Source: Tritonibacter mobilis
GTDB lineage: Bacteria; Pseudomonadota; Alphaproteobacteria; Rhodobacterales; Rhodobacteraceae
DNA: 64,000 nucleotides
Assembly (NCBI RefSeq): GCF_001681715.1
Contig: NZ_LNWY01000013.1
Location: forward strand, 19,522 to 83,521
Direction: 5' to 3'
Shown in pieces: positions 48,846 to 58,777 of this stretch; the first letter of the stretch is position 1, and the number at the start of each line of letters is the position of its first letter. The notes below the pieces were generated by a model. The model was not told the DNA's origin. It did no database searches and saw only the letters and a program-made list of their open reading frames with translations. The translations under genes and the position numbers were made by a program.

Positions 48846-50009
48846 TCAAGCCGCAGGCATGCGCTGCTCGACGATTTCGGCCCACCAGCTACAGCCAGCC
48901 GGGATTGCATCGTCGGTGAAGTTATACTTGGGGTGGTGCACGGCGGCGGTGTCGCCATTGCCCACGAGGATATAGGCACCGGGGCGCTCTTCCAGCATGA
49001 AGGCGAAATCTTCGCCGCCCATGACAAGCGGCGCCTCGTCGCACTGGCCAGAGACATCACGCGCCACTTTGGCGGCAAATTCGGTTTGCTCGTCGTGGTT
49101 CACCATCACCGGATAGCCACGGTAGTAGGTCACATCTGCCTCACCGCCAAAGGTGGAGGCGATACCGGCGCAGATCTCTTTGATGCGCTTTTCCGCAAGG
49201 TCACGCATCTCGGGGGCCATGGTGCGCACGGTGCCTTTGATCTGCACGCGCTCTGGGATCACGTTGAATGCCTTGGAGGAGGTCTCGAAGGAGGTCACGG
49301 ACACCACGATCTGATGCACCGGGTCAGCGTTGCGGGCCGCGATGGTTTGCAGCGCCAACACAGCCTGCGATGCCATCACGGTGGAATCGATGGTCTCATG
49401 CGGTTTTGCAGCGTGACCGCCCTTGCCGGTGAAGGTGATGTCGAACTGGTCCGTCGCGGCAAAAAACGCGCCCGAACGAATGGCAAAGCTGCCCACCGGG
49501 CGGCCCGGCCAGTTGTGCATGCCGTAGACCTCTTGGATGCCCCAACGGTCCATCATGCCGTCGTCGCACATTTCCTTGCCGCCGCCGCCGCCTTCTTCGG
49601 CGGGTTGGAAGATCACCACAACGGTACCGTCGAAATTGCGGGTCTCGGAGAGATACTTCGCCGCGCCCAGCAGCATCGCAGTGTGGCCATCATGGCCGCA
49701 GGCGTGCATGGCGTTTGCGGTCTTGGAGGCATACTCCAGACCGGTTTCTTCGTGGATCGGCAGCGCGTCCATATCGGCGCGCAACCCGATGACCTTGCCA
49801 GCCGTGTCGGATTTGCCCTTGATCACGCCTACAACGCCGGTGCGGCCAATGCCCGAGACCACTTCGTCGCAGCCGAATTCCTTGAGCTTTTCCTCGACCA
49901 GCGCGCTGGTGCGGTGAGTCTCAAACAGGATTTCAGGGTTTTCGTGCAGATCGCGTCGCCACGCGGTGATCTCTGCCTGAAGTTCAGCAAAACGGTTTTT
50001 GACGGGCAT
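48846..50009 (-). CDS. M20 amidohydrolase/aminoacylase, paralogue 1
   Basis: A 387-residue M20D-type metallo-amidohydrolase (hippurate hydrolase/IAA-amino acid hydrolase-like). Metal-binding and catalytic segments: GLRADMDALPIHEETGLEYA, NAMHACGHDGHTAMLLGAAK, and IFQPAEEGGGGGKEM with the Glu pair. These enzymes cleave N-acyl amino acids. The ATG at 50009 has AAGGAG upstream. It is 83 bp downstream of a close paralogue that shares the same N-terminus pattern (MPVKNRFAEL versus MPVRNRFAEL). Last gene of the leftward peptide-utilisation operon. Confidence 0.88.
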   Translation of the reverse strand: MPVKNRFAELQAEITAWRRDLHENPEILFETHRTSALVEEKLKEFGCDEVVSGIGRTGVVGVIKGKSDTAGKVIGLRADMDALPIHEETGLEYASKTANAMHACGHDGHTAMLLGAAKYLSETRNFDGTVVVIFQPAEEGGGGGKEMCDDGMMDRWGIQEVYGMHNWPGRPVGSFAIRSGAFFAATDQFDITFTGKGGHAAKPHETIDSTVMASQAVLALQTIAARNADPVHQIVVSVTSFETSSKAFNVIPERVQIKGTVRTMAPEMRDLAEKRIKEICAGIASTFGGEADVTYYRGYPVMVNHDEQTEFAAKVARDVSGQCDEAPLVMGGEDFAFMLEERPGAYILVGNGDTAAVHHPKYNFTDDAIPAGCSWWAEIVEQRMPAA

Positions 50010-50092
50010 GGGTCTTTCTCCTTGTCTATCGAAATTGGGCACCCCGCGCGGCAGGCGGTTGCCCGGGGCCTGAACCTCAGACCCCTGAAAAC

Positions 50093-51259
50093 TCAGCTGG
50101 CAGGCATCCGGCGTTCGCAGAGTTCTACAAACCAGCTACAACCAAGCGGGATGGCGCTGTCGTCGAACTGATAAGCCGGGTGATGGCACATCGCGGTGTC
50201 GCCATTCCCGAGGAAGATATAGGCGCCGGGGCGGGCTTCAAGCATATAGGCGAAGTCCTCGGACGGCATGATGGGCGGTGTTTCAGGGTCCACGCTGTCA
50301 GTGACGGCACGCGCGGCCTCCACCGCATGAGCAACCTCATCGGCGGTGTTTTCTGTCACCGGATAGCCGGGCGTCCATGTGACCTTGGCAGTGGCACCAA
50401 AGGCCGATGCCGTATCTTCGGCGACGCGGCGCACGCGGTCCTCGGCCAGCTTACGGTTTTCCGTGTCCAGCGTGCGCACGGTGCCCTTCAGCTTGGCACG
50501 ATGGGCGATCACATTAGAGGCGGTGCTGTCGGTTTCAAAAGTGCCGACTGTCAGCACGACACGGTGGATCGGGTTCACGGTGCGCGACACGATAGAGTGC
50601 AGCGAGACCACGATCTGCGACGCCACCAGCGTGGTGTCGATGGCATCATGCGGCGCGGCAGCATGGCCGCCCTTGCCGGTGACTTCGATTTCAAATTCAT
50701 CCGAGGAGGCCAAGAGGCCACCGACGCGGGTGGCGATGTGGCCAACCGGCAGGCCCGGCATATTGTGCAGACCGTAGACTTCTTGCACGCCCCAGCGGTC
50801 CATCACGCCATCATCTACCATGGCCTTGCCCCCTGCCCCGCCTTCTTCGGCGGGCTGGAACAATAGCACCACGGTGCCGTCGAAATTGCGCGTCTCAGTG
50901 AGGTATTTCGCAGCCCCCAGCAGGATCGCGGTGTGGCCGTCGTGGCCGCAGGCATGCATCTTGCCCGGCGTCTTAGAGGCATACTCCAGACCGGTTTCCT
51001 CATGGATCGGCAGCGCGTCCATGTCGGCGCGCAGGGCGATCACCTTGCCGGACGCGGTGCTCTTGCCCTTGATGACGCCGACAACGCCGGTCTTGCCGAT
51101 CCCCGGCACCACCTCGTCACAGCCAAAGGCGGTCAGGCGTTCCTGCACCAGCCCGGCGGTGCGGTGCACGTCATACATCAACTCGGGGTGTTCATGGAAA
51201 TCATGACGCCACGCGGTGATTTCGGGCAACAACTCGGCAAAGCGATTCCGGACGGGCAT
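50093..51259 (-). CDS. M20 amidohydrolase/aminoacylase, paralogue 2
   Basis: A 388-residue M20D enzyme closely similar to its neighbour: ALRADMDALPIHEETGLEYA, GKMHACGHDGHTAILLGAAK, and LFQPAEEGGAGGKAM, with conserved metal ligands. Substrate again is probably an N-acyl amino acid or small peptide. The start at 51259 is chosen from AAGGAG upstream and the family N-terminus; a 44-codon longer frame lacks support. Differences from paralogue 1 concentrate in the lid domain, suggesting different substrate ranges. Confidence 0.88.
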   Translation of the reverse strand: MPVRNRFAELLPEITAWRHDFHEHPELMYDVHRTAGLVQERLTAFGCDEVVPGIGKTGVVGVIKGKSTASGKVIALRADMDALPIHEETGLEYASKTPGKMHACGHDGHTAILLGAAKYLTETRNFDGTVVLLFQPAEEGGAGGKAMVDDGVMDRWGVQEVYGLHNMPGLPVGHIATRVGGLLASSDEFEIEVTGKGGHAAAPHDAIDTTLVASQIVVSLHSIVSRTVNPIHRVVLTVGTFETDSTASNVIAHRAKLKGTVRTLDTENRKLAEDRVRRVAEDTASAFGATAKVTWTPGYPVTENTADEVAHAVEAARAVTDSVDPETPPIMPSEDFAYMLEARPGAYIFLGNGDTAMCHHPAYQFDDSAIPLGCSWFVELCERRMPAS

Positions 51260-51459
51260 GGGCTCTCTCCTTAACGTGTTAGCGAAATGAGTGCCGCAAG
51301 GCGGATCGGAAGGCAAGGGTTGTTGCACAATTGAACCAACAGGTGCCATGCCCCGGCACATATGACAGCACCCAGCGCCGCTGAGCACCCGATTGGGGGC
51401 GGTCCGCCCTGACCCACACCGCCACTAAGGGGCGCGGCAGGTCGGGGCGTTTGGTTTCA

Positions 51460-52626
51460 TCAAGCCGCAAGACGCTTGATCAGATCGCGCATGAACTGGG
51501 TGCCTGCCTCAAACTGCGCGACGGTGATGAACTCATCCGCCTGATGCGCTTGGGCAATGTCGCCGGGGCCGCAGACCACGGCAGAATAGCCCGCGACCTG
51601 ATAGTGACCGGCCTCGGTGCCATAGCTCACCACATGGCGCGCGTTGTCACCGGTGAGTGCCCGCACCAATGTTTCAGCGGCACCGTCGGTTTCGGGCACC
51701 AATCCCGGCACGCTAAAGGCTTTATCTATGCTGATGCCTGCCTCGGGATTGACGGCCTGCATCTGTGCCTCGACACGGGCGATCTCCTGCTCGTAGGCGA
51801 CTTGCCAATCATCAAGGCTTTCGCCCGGCACAACGCGGAAATCCATCCAGAAATGACAGTCCCCTGCCGTGATGTTATGCGCAGTGCCGCCAGACACCTT
51901 GCCCACATGCACCGTGGTCCAAGGCGGTGTGAACATCGCGGCCAACTCGGTTTGCGGCTTGGCGCGGTTCTCGGTGTTGCGATGGTTGGCCCAGTCGATG
52001 ATCCGCGCCGCCTCCATCACCGCGCTCACGCCTTGATGCATCAAAGAGCTATGCACCTCAAAGCCGCGCACATGGGTGGCCATGGCAAAGGCCCCTTTGT
52101 GACCGGTTACGGCCTTCAGCATCGACGGCTCACCCACGATCACAGATTCTGCCTTGGGCAGGTGTTTCTGCATCTCTTCAATCAGGGGCGGCGCGCCGGT
52201 GCAGCCGATTTCCTCGTCAAAGGTATAAGCCAGCTGAAGCGGGCGTTGAAGGTCCGCATAGTGACCCTCAACCAGTGCCCAGAGCGCCAAGGCGTCAAAG
52301 CCTTTCATGTCCGCGCAGCCACGGCCAAAATATTTGCCGTCGCGTTCCACCACCACATAAGGGTCAGAGCTCCAGTCCTGCCCCTCAACGGGCACCACAT
52401 CGGTATGCCCAGACAAGACCACGCCGCCGTCGACCTTGGGGCCGACATGTGCGTAAAGCCCCGCCTTTTCAGGCTGTTCGGGATCGATCCAGATGTAGTG
52501 CTCAATCCCGTGAGAGCTGAGATACTCGGCCACCCATTCAACGAGGGGCAGATTGGTGTCATGGCTCACAGTTGGAAAGGAGACCAGACGCGTCATGATC
52601 TCCAGCGGGGATAGTCTATTGGTCAT
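51460..52626 (-). CDS. argE: Acetylornithine deacetylase (ArgE-type M20 peptidase)
   Basis: A 388-residue M20A-type enzyme: GGVVLSGHTDVVPVEGQDW (metal His and catalytic Asp), YFGRGCADMKGFDALALWAL (second metal Asp), and TFDEEIGCTGAPPLIEEM (Glu pair). ArgE removes acetyl from N-acetylornithine; here its location in a peptide-uptake operon with two other M20 hydrolases suggests it may also, or instead, serve scavenging. It begins 2 nt after the ABC ATPase stop, so it is tightly coupled to transport. A 200-bp gap with a GGGCGG-T-CCGCCC stem (51397-51409) follows it. Confidence 0.8.
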   Translation of the reverse strand: MTNRLSPLEIMTRLVSFPTVSHDTNLPLVEWVAEYLSSHGIEHYIWIDPEQPEKAGLYAHVGPKVDGGVVLSGHTDVVPVEGQDWSSDPYVVVERDGKYFGRGCADMKGFDALALWALVEGHYADLQRPLQLAYTFDEEIGCTGAPPLIEEMQKHLPKAESVIVGEPSMLKAVTGHKGAFAMATHVRGFEVHSSLMHQGVSAVMEAARIIDWANHRNTENRAKPQTELAAMFTPPWTTVHVGKVSGGTAHNITAGDCHFWMDFRVVPGESLDDWQVAYEQEIARVEAQMQAVNPEAGISIDKAFSVPGLVPETDGAAETLVRALTGDNARHVVSYGTEAGHYQVAGYSAVVCGPGDIAQAHQADEFITVAQFEAGTQFMRDLIKRLAA

Positions 52627-52628
52627 GA

Positions 52629-54449
52629 TCAGTAGCCGGAGTCGGTGGTCAGCACAAAATGGCCGGGCTCCACTTCCATGTATTGCGACGGCTCGGCCTG
52701 ATAGCTCATGCCGTGGATCGGCGATGGGATCGGTTTGAAGTTCAAATCCTTCTCGCTCTTGCGCTGGTTCGGATCGGCAATGGGAACCGCCTTCATCAGT
52801 GCTTGCGTATAAGGGTGCGCCGGGTTTTCAAACACTCGTGCACGTGGGCCGATTTCCACGAGGCGGCCCAGATACATCACGCCCACCTGATGGCTGACGC
52901 GCTCGACCACCGCCATATCGTGGCTGATGAACAGAAAGGACAGCTCCAGATCGGCCTGCAATTCCATCATCAGGTTCAGAACCTGCGCCTGCACCGACAC
53001 ATCCAGCGCCGAGACGGCTTCATCCGCGACGATCAGTTTCGGGTTCAGTGCAAGGGCGCGGGCAATTGCGATGCGCTGACGCTGACCGCCGGACATTTCA
53101 TGTGGGAAGCGGCGCATGAAGCTGCGCGGCAGATGCACCCGGTCAAAGAGCGCGGCAACCCGGTCCTGAATTTCAGAGCCAGAGGCGATGTTGTAGTTCT
53201 TCATCGGCTCTGCGACCTGATCCATCAGCTGCATCTGCGGATTGAGCGAAGCAAAGGGATCCTGAAAGATCATCTGCATATCAAGGCGCGCCTTGTGCAG
53301 TTCTTTTTGGCTGAAGCCGAGAACGTCGCGGCCCTCAAACTCGACCTTGCCGGAGGTAGGCTCCACCAAGCGCAGGATGGATCGACCGCAGGTGGATTTA
53401 CCACAGCCCGATTCGCCCACGAGGCTGAGGGTCTGACCTTTGAACACCTTAAAGGACACATCTTCGACCGCATGCACCTGCGCCACTGTGCGGCGCAAAA
53501 TGCCGCCCTTGACCGGGAAACGGGTGACGAGGTTTTCTACATTCAACAGCACCTCATCGGTGCCTTTGATCGGCTTAATCTCGGCCTGCTCGACGCCCAT
53601 CAGCTTCATGGGCTCGGGGTAATCCTTACCGCGCATCTCACCGAGCTTTGGAACCGCCGCCAAGAGCGCCTTAGTATAGTCGTGCTGCGGGTTCTCAAAG
53701 ATCTCGTGGACGGTGCCTTCTTCGACCTTATTGCCGCGATACATGACCACCACGCGGTCGGCCATCTGCGCCACCACCGCCATATCGTGGGTGATGAACA
53801 TCACCGCAGTACCGGTTTCGCGCTTCAGACGATCCATCAGTGCAAGAATTTCGGCCTGGATGGTCACATCGAGCGCGGTTGTGGGCTCATCCGCAATCAA
53901 CAGACGCGGCTCGCAGGCCATGGCCATTGCGATCACCACACGCTGGCGCATGCCGCCAGAGAGTTCATGCGGGTATTGTTTCATCCGCCGCTCGGCCTCG
54001 GGGATGCGGACCTCGCGCAGAATCTCGATGGCGCGCGCCTCTGCCTCTTTCTTGGTCATGCCCTTGTGGATTCGCAGACCTTCGGTCAATTGGCGGCCCA
54101 CAGTGAACACCGGATTGAGCGCCGTCATCGGTTCCTGAAAAATCATTCCGATCTGATTTCCGCGAATCTGCTTCATCAAATCGGTTTCGGATTTGGCAAG
54201 GTCGATGGGCTTGTCATCGCCCGGATCGAACATCAATTCGCCCGCTGCGATGGTGCCGCCGCCATATTCAACAAGACGCATAAGAGAGAGGGACGAGACA
54301 GATTTGCCCGATCCGGACTCCCCTACGATGCACAAAGTTTCACCAGCCGTGACGTCAAACGAAACATTCTCAACACCGACCACTGGGCCGTCCTTGGTTT
54401 CGAATTCGACCCGAAGGCCTTTGATTTGTGCAATGGGCTGGTCCAGCAT
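52629..54449 (-). CDS. Peptide ABC transporter, fused double ATP-binding protein
   Basis: A 606-residue protein holding two complete ABC ATPases in tandem (DppD-like and DppF-like). Walker A of domain 1 is [11 protein letters not shown] near residue 38 with signature [15 protein letters not shown]; domain 2 has [15 protein letters not shown] near 345 with [15 protein letters not shown]. Each domain ends in the oligopeptide-transporter C-terminal segment ([32 protein letters not shown]). Fusion of the two ATPases removes the need for a heterodimer. It is divergent from its solute-binding protein and permeases, sharing the 360-bp intergenic region with them. Confidence 0.93.
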   Translation of the reverse strand: MLDQPIAQIKGLRVEFETKDGPVVGVENVSFDVTAGETLCIVGESGSGKSVSSLSLMRLVEYGGGTIAAGELMFDPGDDKPIDLAKSETDLMKQIRGNQIGMIFQEPMTALNPVFTVGRQLTEGLRIHKGMTKKEAEARAIEILREVRIPEAERRMKQYPHELSGGMRQRVVIAMAMACEPRLLIADEPTTALDVTIQAEILALMDRLKRETGTAVMFITHDMAVVAQMADRVVVMYRGNKVEEGTVHEIFENPQHDYTKALLAAVPKLGEMRGKDYPEPMKLMGVEQAEIKPIKGTDEVLLNVENLVTRFPVKGGILRRTVAQVHAVEDVSFKVFKGQTLSLVGESGCGKSTCGRSILRLVEPTSGKVEFEGRDVLGFSQKELHKARLDMQMIFQDPFASLNPQMQLMDQVAEPMKNYNIASGSEIQDRVAALFDRVHLPRSFMRRFPHEMSGGQRQRIAIARALALNPKLIVADEAVSALDVSVQAQVLNLMMELQADLELSFLFISHDMAVVERVSHQVGVMYLGRLVEIGPRARVFENPAHPYTQALMKAVPIADPNQRKSEKDLNFKPIPSPIHGMSYQAEPSQYMEVEPGHFVLTTDSGY

Positions 54450-54810
54450 TCGCGTATCCTGTCTGTTTTAACGCACCTTGGCGGTGCCTATTTGGGCGCG
54501 ATCTAAGCCTATGCAGCCCTGACCGTCAAACCCCCGACCGGCTTTCATGTCGGCCAGGTCTTGCATTTCATCAAAACTCTGTGTTCGATATCCGCAGTGA
54601 ACGCCAAAGGCGACAGGGGGTTAAGAAAACAGGTCCGGCAAAACGGACCCTATCATCCGTAGAATCTATCTGCGGGGTTTCCTGACATCCATACGTCCGC
54701 GGTGGACGCAATACCTTGACCGTCTTCATGCGGTCGCGGGTTGCACGCCTCAACCAATGTGCAGCCTTTAACAACGATAACACTATGTCGGTTCCGACAA
54801 GGAGAGTGTA
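54450..54810. promoter_or_regulatory. Divergent promoter region between the ABC ATPase and solute-binding protein genes
   Basis: A 361-bp gene-free stretch must hold the promoters for both transcription units. The only clear structure is TGTCGG-TT-CCGACA at 54786-54799, an inverted repeat abutting the AAGGAG ribosome-binding site of the binding-protein gene. I found no convincing -35/-10 pair by eye. Confidence 0.5.
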
Positions 54811-56508
54811 ATGACTTTGAAAACCCTTCTGCTGGGTGCTGTGGCAACTGCCGCCGTCGCACCTGCGGCCTTTGCCGAGCGTGGCTCGGACGGTCAGGTC
54901 AACATTATTTATTGGCAAGCCCCGTCCATCATGACCCCGTTTCTGTCCGGCGGCACCAAGGACGTGGAAGCAGCCTCGCTCGTGATCGAGCCGCTGGCGC
55001 GTTTCAATGCCTCTGGCGAGATGGTTCCGTGGCTGGTTGAGGAAATCCCGACCGTCAGCAACGGCGGCGTCAGCGAAGACCTGACCCAGATCACATGGAA
55101 GCTGAAGCCGGGCATCAAATGGTCCGACGGCACCGATCTGACCTCGGCAGACGTCAAGTTCACTTACGAGTATTGCACCCACCCCGAGGGCGGTTGTGCG
55201 CAGGTCACCAAATTTGAAGGCGTGACCGGTGTTGAAACACCCGACGAGAATACCGTCGTGGTGACCTTCGACAAGGCGACCCCCTACCCTTACGGTCCCT
55301 TCGTTGGTGGTGAGAGCCCGATCATTCAGGCCGCACAGTTCGGCGAGTGCCTCGGTGCCAAAGCACCTGAGTGTACCGAAGCGAACTTCAACCCGATCGG
55401 CACCGGCCCGTTTGTTGTGGATGAGTTCAAGCCCAACGACGTGATTACCCTGTCGGCAAACCCGAACTACCGCGACCCGGCAAAACCCGCTTTCGCAAAA
55501 GTTCTGCTGAAAGGTGGCGGCGACGCGACCGCAGCGGGCCGTGCGGTGATGGAAACCGGCGAGTTTGACTACGCATGGAACCTGCAGCTGGCACCCGATG
55601 TCATCGCGCAGATGGAAGCTGGCGGCAAAGGCAAGGCCGTTGCAGGCTTTGGTCCGCTGCTCGAGCGTATCATGCTCAACAACACCAACCCTTCTGCGGA
55701 CCTGAGCCCGGAAGAGCGTTCGGTGATCCGTCCCCATCCGTTCCTGTCTGACCCGGCGGTCTACAAAGCGCTGTCCATGGCGATTGACCGCGAACTGCTG
55801 GTCGAAATCGGCTATGGCAAAGCGGGCCGCCCGTCTTGCTCTTGGGTTCCGGCACCGGAAGCATTTGCGATCAACCCCGAAGGTTGTAACGTCCAAGACA
55901 TCGCAGGCGCGAATGCCCTGCTGGATCAGGCTGGCATCGTCGACACCGATGGCGACGGCATCCGTGAAAAAGACGGTGTTCCGCTCGAGATCCTGTTCCA
56001 GACCTCCACCAACGCGGTGCGTCAGGATTTCCAAGCGCTGATCAAACAGTGGTGGAGCGAGATCGGTGTTGAAACCGAACTGCGTAACATCAACGGTTCT
56101 GTCTTCTTTGGTGGCGATCCCGGCTCCCCGGACACCTTCCAGAAGTTCTATGCTGACGTTGAAATGTACGCCAACACCTTCAACGGCACCGACCCGCAGT
56201 CCTACTTCGGCAACGGTCTGTGCGACAAAGCACCGACTCCGGCGTCCCAGTGGCAGGGTGAGAACATCTCCCGCTTCTGCGATGAAGAGTATGACGCGCT
56301 GCACGAAGAGCTGAGCCAAACCGCCGACGCTGCAAAGCGCATCGAAATCGGTCAGAAACTCAACACCATCGTGTTTGAAAAAGGTGGCATGATCCCGATT
56401 GTTCACCGTGGCCGTCTGTCTGGTGTGTCCAACACGCTGGGTGGTGTCGACCTCAACGTGTGGGACAGCGAGCTGTGGAACGCAGCTGACTGGTACCGCA
56501 CCGAATAA
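54811..56508 (+). CDS. Peptide ABC transporter solute-binding protein (family 5)
   Basis: A 565-residue periplasmic binding protein of the DppA/OppA cluster C type. Signal peptide MTLKTLLLGAVATAAVAPAA, cleavage after Ala22 (AFA/ERG). The fold shows IIYWQAPSIMTPFLSGGTKD, WKLKPGIKWSDGTDLTSADV, and the C-terminal EKGGMIPIVHRGRLSGVSNT. Several paired cysteines (YCTHPEGGCAQ, GECLGAKAPEC, SCSWVPAPEA) could form disulfides. Expected ligands are short peptides. It heads the rightward unit; a stable stem-loop separates it from the permease genes and probably allows a higher protein level than the permeases. Confidence 0.92.
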   Translation: MTLKTLLLGAVATAAVAPAAFAERGSDGQVNIIYWQAPSIMTPFLSGGTKDVEAASLVIEPLARFNASGEMVPWLVEEIPTVSNGGVSEDLTQITWKLKPGIKWSDGTDLTSADVKFTYEYCTHPEGGCAQVTKFEGVTGVETPDENTVVVTFDKATPYPYGPFVGGESPIIQAAQFGECLGAKAPECTEANFNPIGTGPFVVDEFKPNDVITLSANPNYRDPAKPAFAKVLLKGGGDATAAGRAVMETGEFDYAWNLQLAPDVIAQMEAGGKGKAVAGFGPLLERIMLNNTNPSADLSPEERSVIRPHPFLSDPAVYKALSMAIDRELLVEIGYGKAGRPSCSWVPAPEAFAINPEGCNVQDIAGANALLDQAGIVDTDGDGIREKDGVPLEILFQTSTNAVRQDFQALIKQWWSEIGVETELRNINGSVFFGGDPGSPDTFQKFYADVEMYANTFNGTDPQSYFGNGLCDKAPTPASQWQGENISRFCDEEYDALHEELSQTADAAKRIEIGQKLNTIVFEKGGMIPIVHRGRLSGVSNTLGGVDLNVWDSELWNAADWYRTE

Positions 56509-56528
56509 GCGTTCGTCCGCGACCAGAA

Positions 56529-56554
56529 GGGCCCCGGTTCTCATGCCGGGGCCC
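56529..56554 (+). other. Intercistronic stem-loop after the solute-binding protein gene
   Basis: GGGCCCCGG and CCGGGGCCC form a perfect 9-bp GC stem with an 8-nt loop and no T-tract, so it is probably an mRNA-stabilising or partial-attenuation stem. It lies in the 197-bp gap before the permease genes. Confidence 0.7.
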
Positions 56555-56705
56555 GCTGATATTCGCGTTACCATTCTCTGCGCGGTCCGGCATTGTTGTT
56601 ACATCGGACTTAGCTTAAGAGACCCTGCATCGCGCGAAACCCCGCCCCGCAAGGGCAAGGCAAACGCGGACCTGTCGACAACCCATTTGCAAAGGCGCCC
56701 GGCTG

Positions 56706-57713
56706 ATGCTGACTTTTACCATCCGACGGCTGATCATAGCAGTGCCAACCCTGCTGTTTATCAGTCTCGTGATTTTCCTGCTGCTGGAACTCGCCCCCGG
56801 CGATCCCATGGCACAGGTTCCCCTGACCGTCCCCCCCGAAGTGAAAGAGAAGATGCGCCTGGCCCTCGGCCTTGGCGAGCCTGTCCATATCCGGTTCTGG
56901 AAATGGATCGTGCAGTTCTTCTGGATCGAACCACAGGTTCTGGTTGACCATATCTTCGGCACATCTTTTTCCGCAGGTGATCTGCGCGTCATTTCCTGGC
57001 AGACCCGCTCGCCCGTGATGGATATCGTGGTGCAGCGCCTGCCGCAGACCCTCTCGGTCGTGGGCACCGCCTACATCGTTGCGATCCTGATTGCGCTGCC
57101 GATCGGCATCTACTCTGCCTATCGCCAGTACAGCTGGTTCGACCAGCTCGGCACCTTTGTGTCGATGGTGGGCTTTTCGGTGCCGCCATTCTTCTCTGGT
57201 GTTCTGGTGATTGTGATCTTCTCGGTCCAGCTTGGCTGGTTCCCGTCGATCTATGACACCACGCTGGAGGTCACCAGTTGGGAGACCTTCGTGAAGCAGC
57301 TCCAGCAGATGGTGATGCCGGTGATGGTGCTCGCACTTCAGATCACCGCACAGCTCAGCCGCTTTATGCGGGCGTCCATGCTCGACAACCTCAATCAAGA
57401 CTACGTGCGCACCGCGCGTGCCAAGGGCTTGGGCGAGTACACCGTCGTCATGGTGCATGTGCTGCGCAACTCCATGATCCCGGTTGTGACCGTGATCGCA
57501 CTGGGTATTCCGTCGATCTTTGGCGGCGCCATCATCACCGAGCAGGTGTTCAAGGTGAACGGCATCGGCCAGTTGCTGATCGGCGCCATTCAGGCCAATG
57601 ACCTGCCCATGGTGCAGACGCTTACCTTCATCTTTGCCGTGCTCATCGTGCTGTTCAACCTGATCGCCGATGTGCTCTATGGCATTCTCGACCCGAGGAT
57701 CCGCTATGACTGA
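56706..57713 (+). CDS. Peptide ABC transporter permease (DppB-type)
   Basis: A 335-residue inner-membrane permease. It opens MLTFTIRRLIIAVPTLLFIS, the characteristic first helix of DppB/OppB permeases, and carries the cytoplasmic EAA loop YVRTARAKGLGEYTVVMVHV that docks on the ATPase. About six helices. The end (RIRYD stop) overlaps the following permease start by 8 nt. Confidence 0.94.
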   Translation: MLTFTIRRLIIAVPTLLFISLVIFLLLELAPGDPMAQVPLTVPPEVKEKMRLALGLGEPVHIRFWKWIVQFFWIEPQVLVDHIFGTSFSAGDLRVISWQTRSPVMDIVVQRLPQTLSVVGTAYIVAILIALPIGIYSAYRQYSWFDQLGTFVSMVGFSVPPFFSGVLVIVIFSVQLGWFPSIYDTTLEVTSWETFVKQLQQMVMPVMVLALQITAQLSRFMRASMLDNLNQDYVRTARAKGLGEYTVVMVHVLRNSMIPVVTVIALGIPSIFGGAIITEQVFKVNGIGQLLIGAIQANDLPMVQTLTFIFAVLIVLFNLIADVLYGILDPRIRYD

Positions 57714-58698
57714 CGCTGCAAAAGACAAGACCCTGCAGCATTCCAGCGTGCAGGACGAACTCTCCAAACCAGCGCGCAGCCAATGGCGCGAGATTTGGGT
57801 GCAGTTCAAATCTCACCGGGGCGCGCTGTTTGGTGGCTGCCTGTTTATGTTCATCGTGCTCGGCGTTGTGGTCGGCCCGTTCATCTATTGGAACGATGCG
57901 AAATTCGTGCCCACGGGCCGTGATTTCATCACCCTGCGGGATATGCGTCCGATCTATCATGCGCTGTGGGACCCCTCAGCTAAGATGGACTGGGCCTATC
58001 CCTTGGGCACTGACAATTTGGGCCGTGACATGCTTGCGCGCCTGATGTTCGGTGGCCGGGTGTCGCTTGCGGTGGGTATGGCAGCGATGATCCTTGCGCT
58101 GATCCTTGGCAGCCTGATCGGGGTGCTGGCGGGCTACTTCAAAAAGCTCGACGGTCTCCTGATGCGGATGACTGACCTGTTCCTCGCCCTGCCCCTGTTG
58201 CCGATGATCCTTGTGGCTGCGGTGCTGTTTCGGGAGAGCCTCTCTAAATCCATCGGGCCGGAAGGCGGCATCTTCGTGTTGATCGTCTGCCTGATCGGGA
58301 TCACCTCATGGATGCCGACCGCACGGATTGTGCGCGGCGATGTACTGGCCATCAAGGAACGGGAGTTCGTTCTGGCGGCCCGTTCCATCGGCACCAAGCC
58401 CGGCAGCATCATCTCGCGCCACATCCTGCCCAACGTGCTGTCGCCAATTATGGTGTCCGCAACGCTCGGGATCGCCACCGCGATCATCACCGAGTCGGCG
58501 CTCTCCTTCCTCGGTTTTGGCTTCCCGCCAGATTTCCCGACGTGGGGGCGTTTGCTGAATGATGCGGTGGACCGGATGACCCTGTTCCCCGAGCGTGTGC
58601 TCTGGCCCGGCATCCTGATCTCGCTGACGGTTCTGTCGGTGAACTATCTCGGCGATGGCCTGCGCGATGCATTGGACCCACGCATTCGGGGCCGCTGA
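57706..58698 (+). CDS. Peptide ABC transporter permease (DppC-type)
   Basis: A 330-residue permease. After a cytoplasmic N-terminus (SKPARSQWREIWVQFKSHRG) come about six helices; the EAA loop is REFVLAARSIGTKPGSIISR, and the chain ends DGLRDALDPRIRGR, typical of DppC/OppC. It also has GTDNLGRDMLARLMFGGRVS, the DppC signature. ATG at 57706 lies inside the preceding gene (8-nt overlap), ensuring stoichiometric translation with DppB-type permease. A strong terminator follows. Confidence 0.94.
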   Translation: MTDAAKDKTLQHSSVQDELSKPARSQWREIWVQFKSHRGALFGGCLFMFIVLGVVVGPFIYWNDAKFVPTGRDFITLRDMRPIYHALWDPSAKMDWAYPLGTDNLGRDMLARLMFGGRVSLAVGMAAMILALILGSLIGVLAGYFKKLDGLLMRMTDLFLALPLLPMILVAAVLFRESLSKSIGPEGGIFVLIVCLIGITSWMPTARIVRGDVLAIKEREFVLAARSIGTKPGSIISRHILPNVLSPIMVSATLGIATAIITESALSFLGFGFPPDFPTWGRLLNDAVDRMTLFPERVLWPGILISLTVLSVNYLGDGLRDALDPRIRGR

Positions 58699-58715
58699 GG
58701 CACTATTAACAATCG

Positions 58716-58744
58716 AAAAGGCCGCCCGATGAGGCGGCCTTTTT
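58716..58744 (+). terminator. Rho-independent terminator after the permease genes
   Basis: AAAAGGCCGCC and GGCGGCCTTTT make an 11-bp stem with a 6-nt loop and a T5 tail, 17 nt after the stop. Confidence 0.9.
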
Positions 58745-58777
58745 GATTTCAACCTGCGAGGGGCGGACATCCGTTTT

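Noticed and set aside
54571..56574. A 667-codon open frame opposite the solute-binding protein gene
   Set aside because: Antisense shadow: no start signal or domain, while the binding protein on the plus strand has signal peptide and family motifs.
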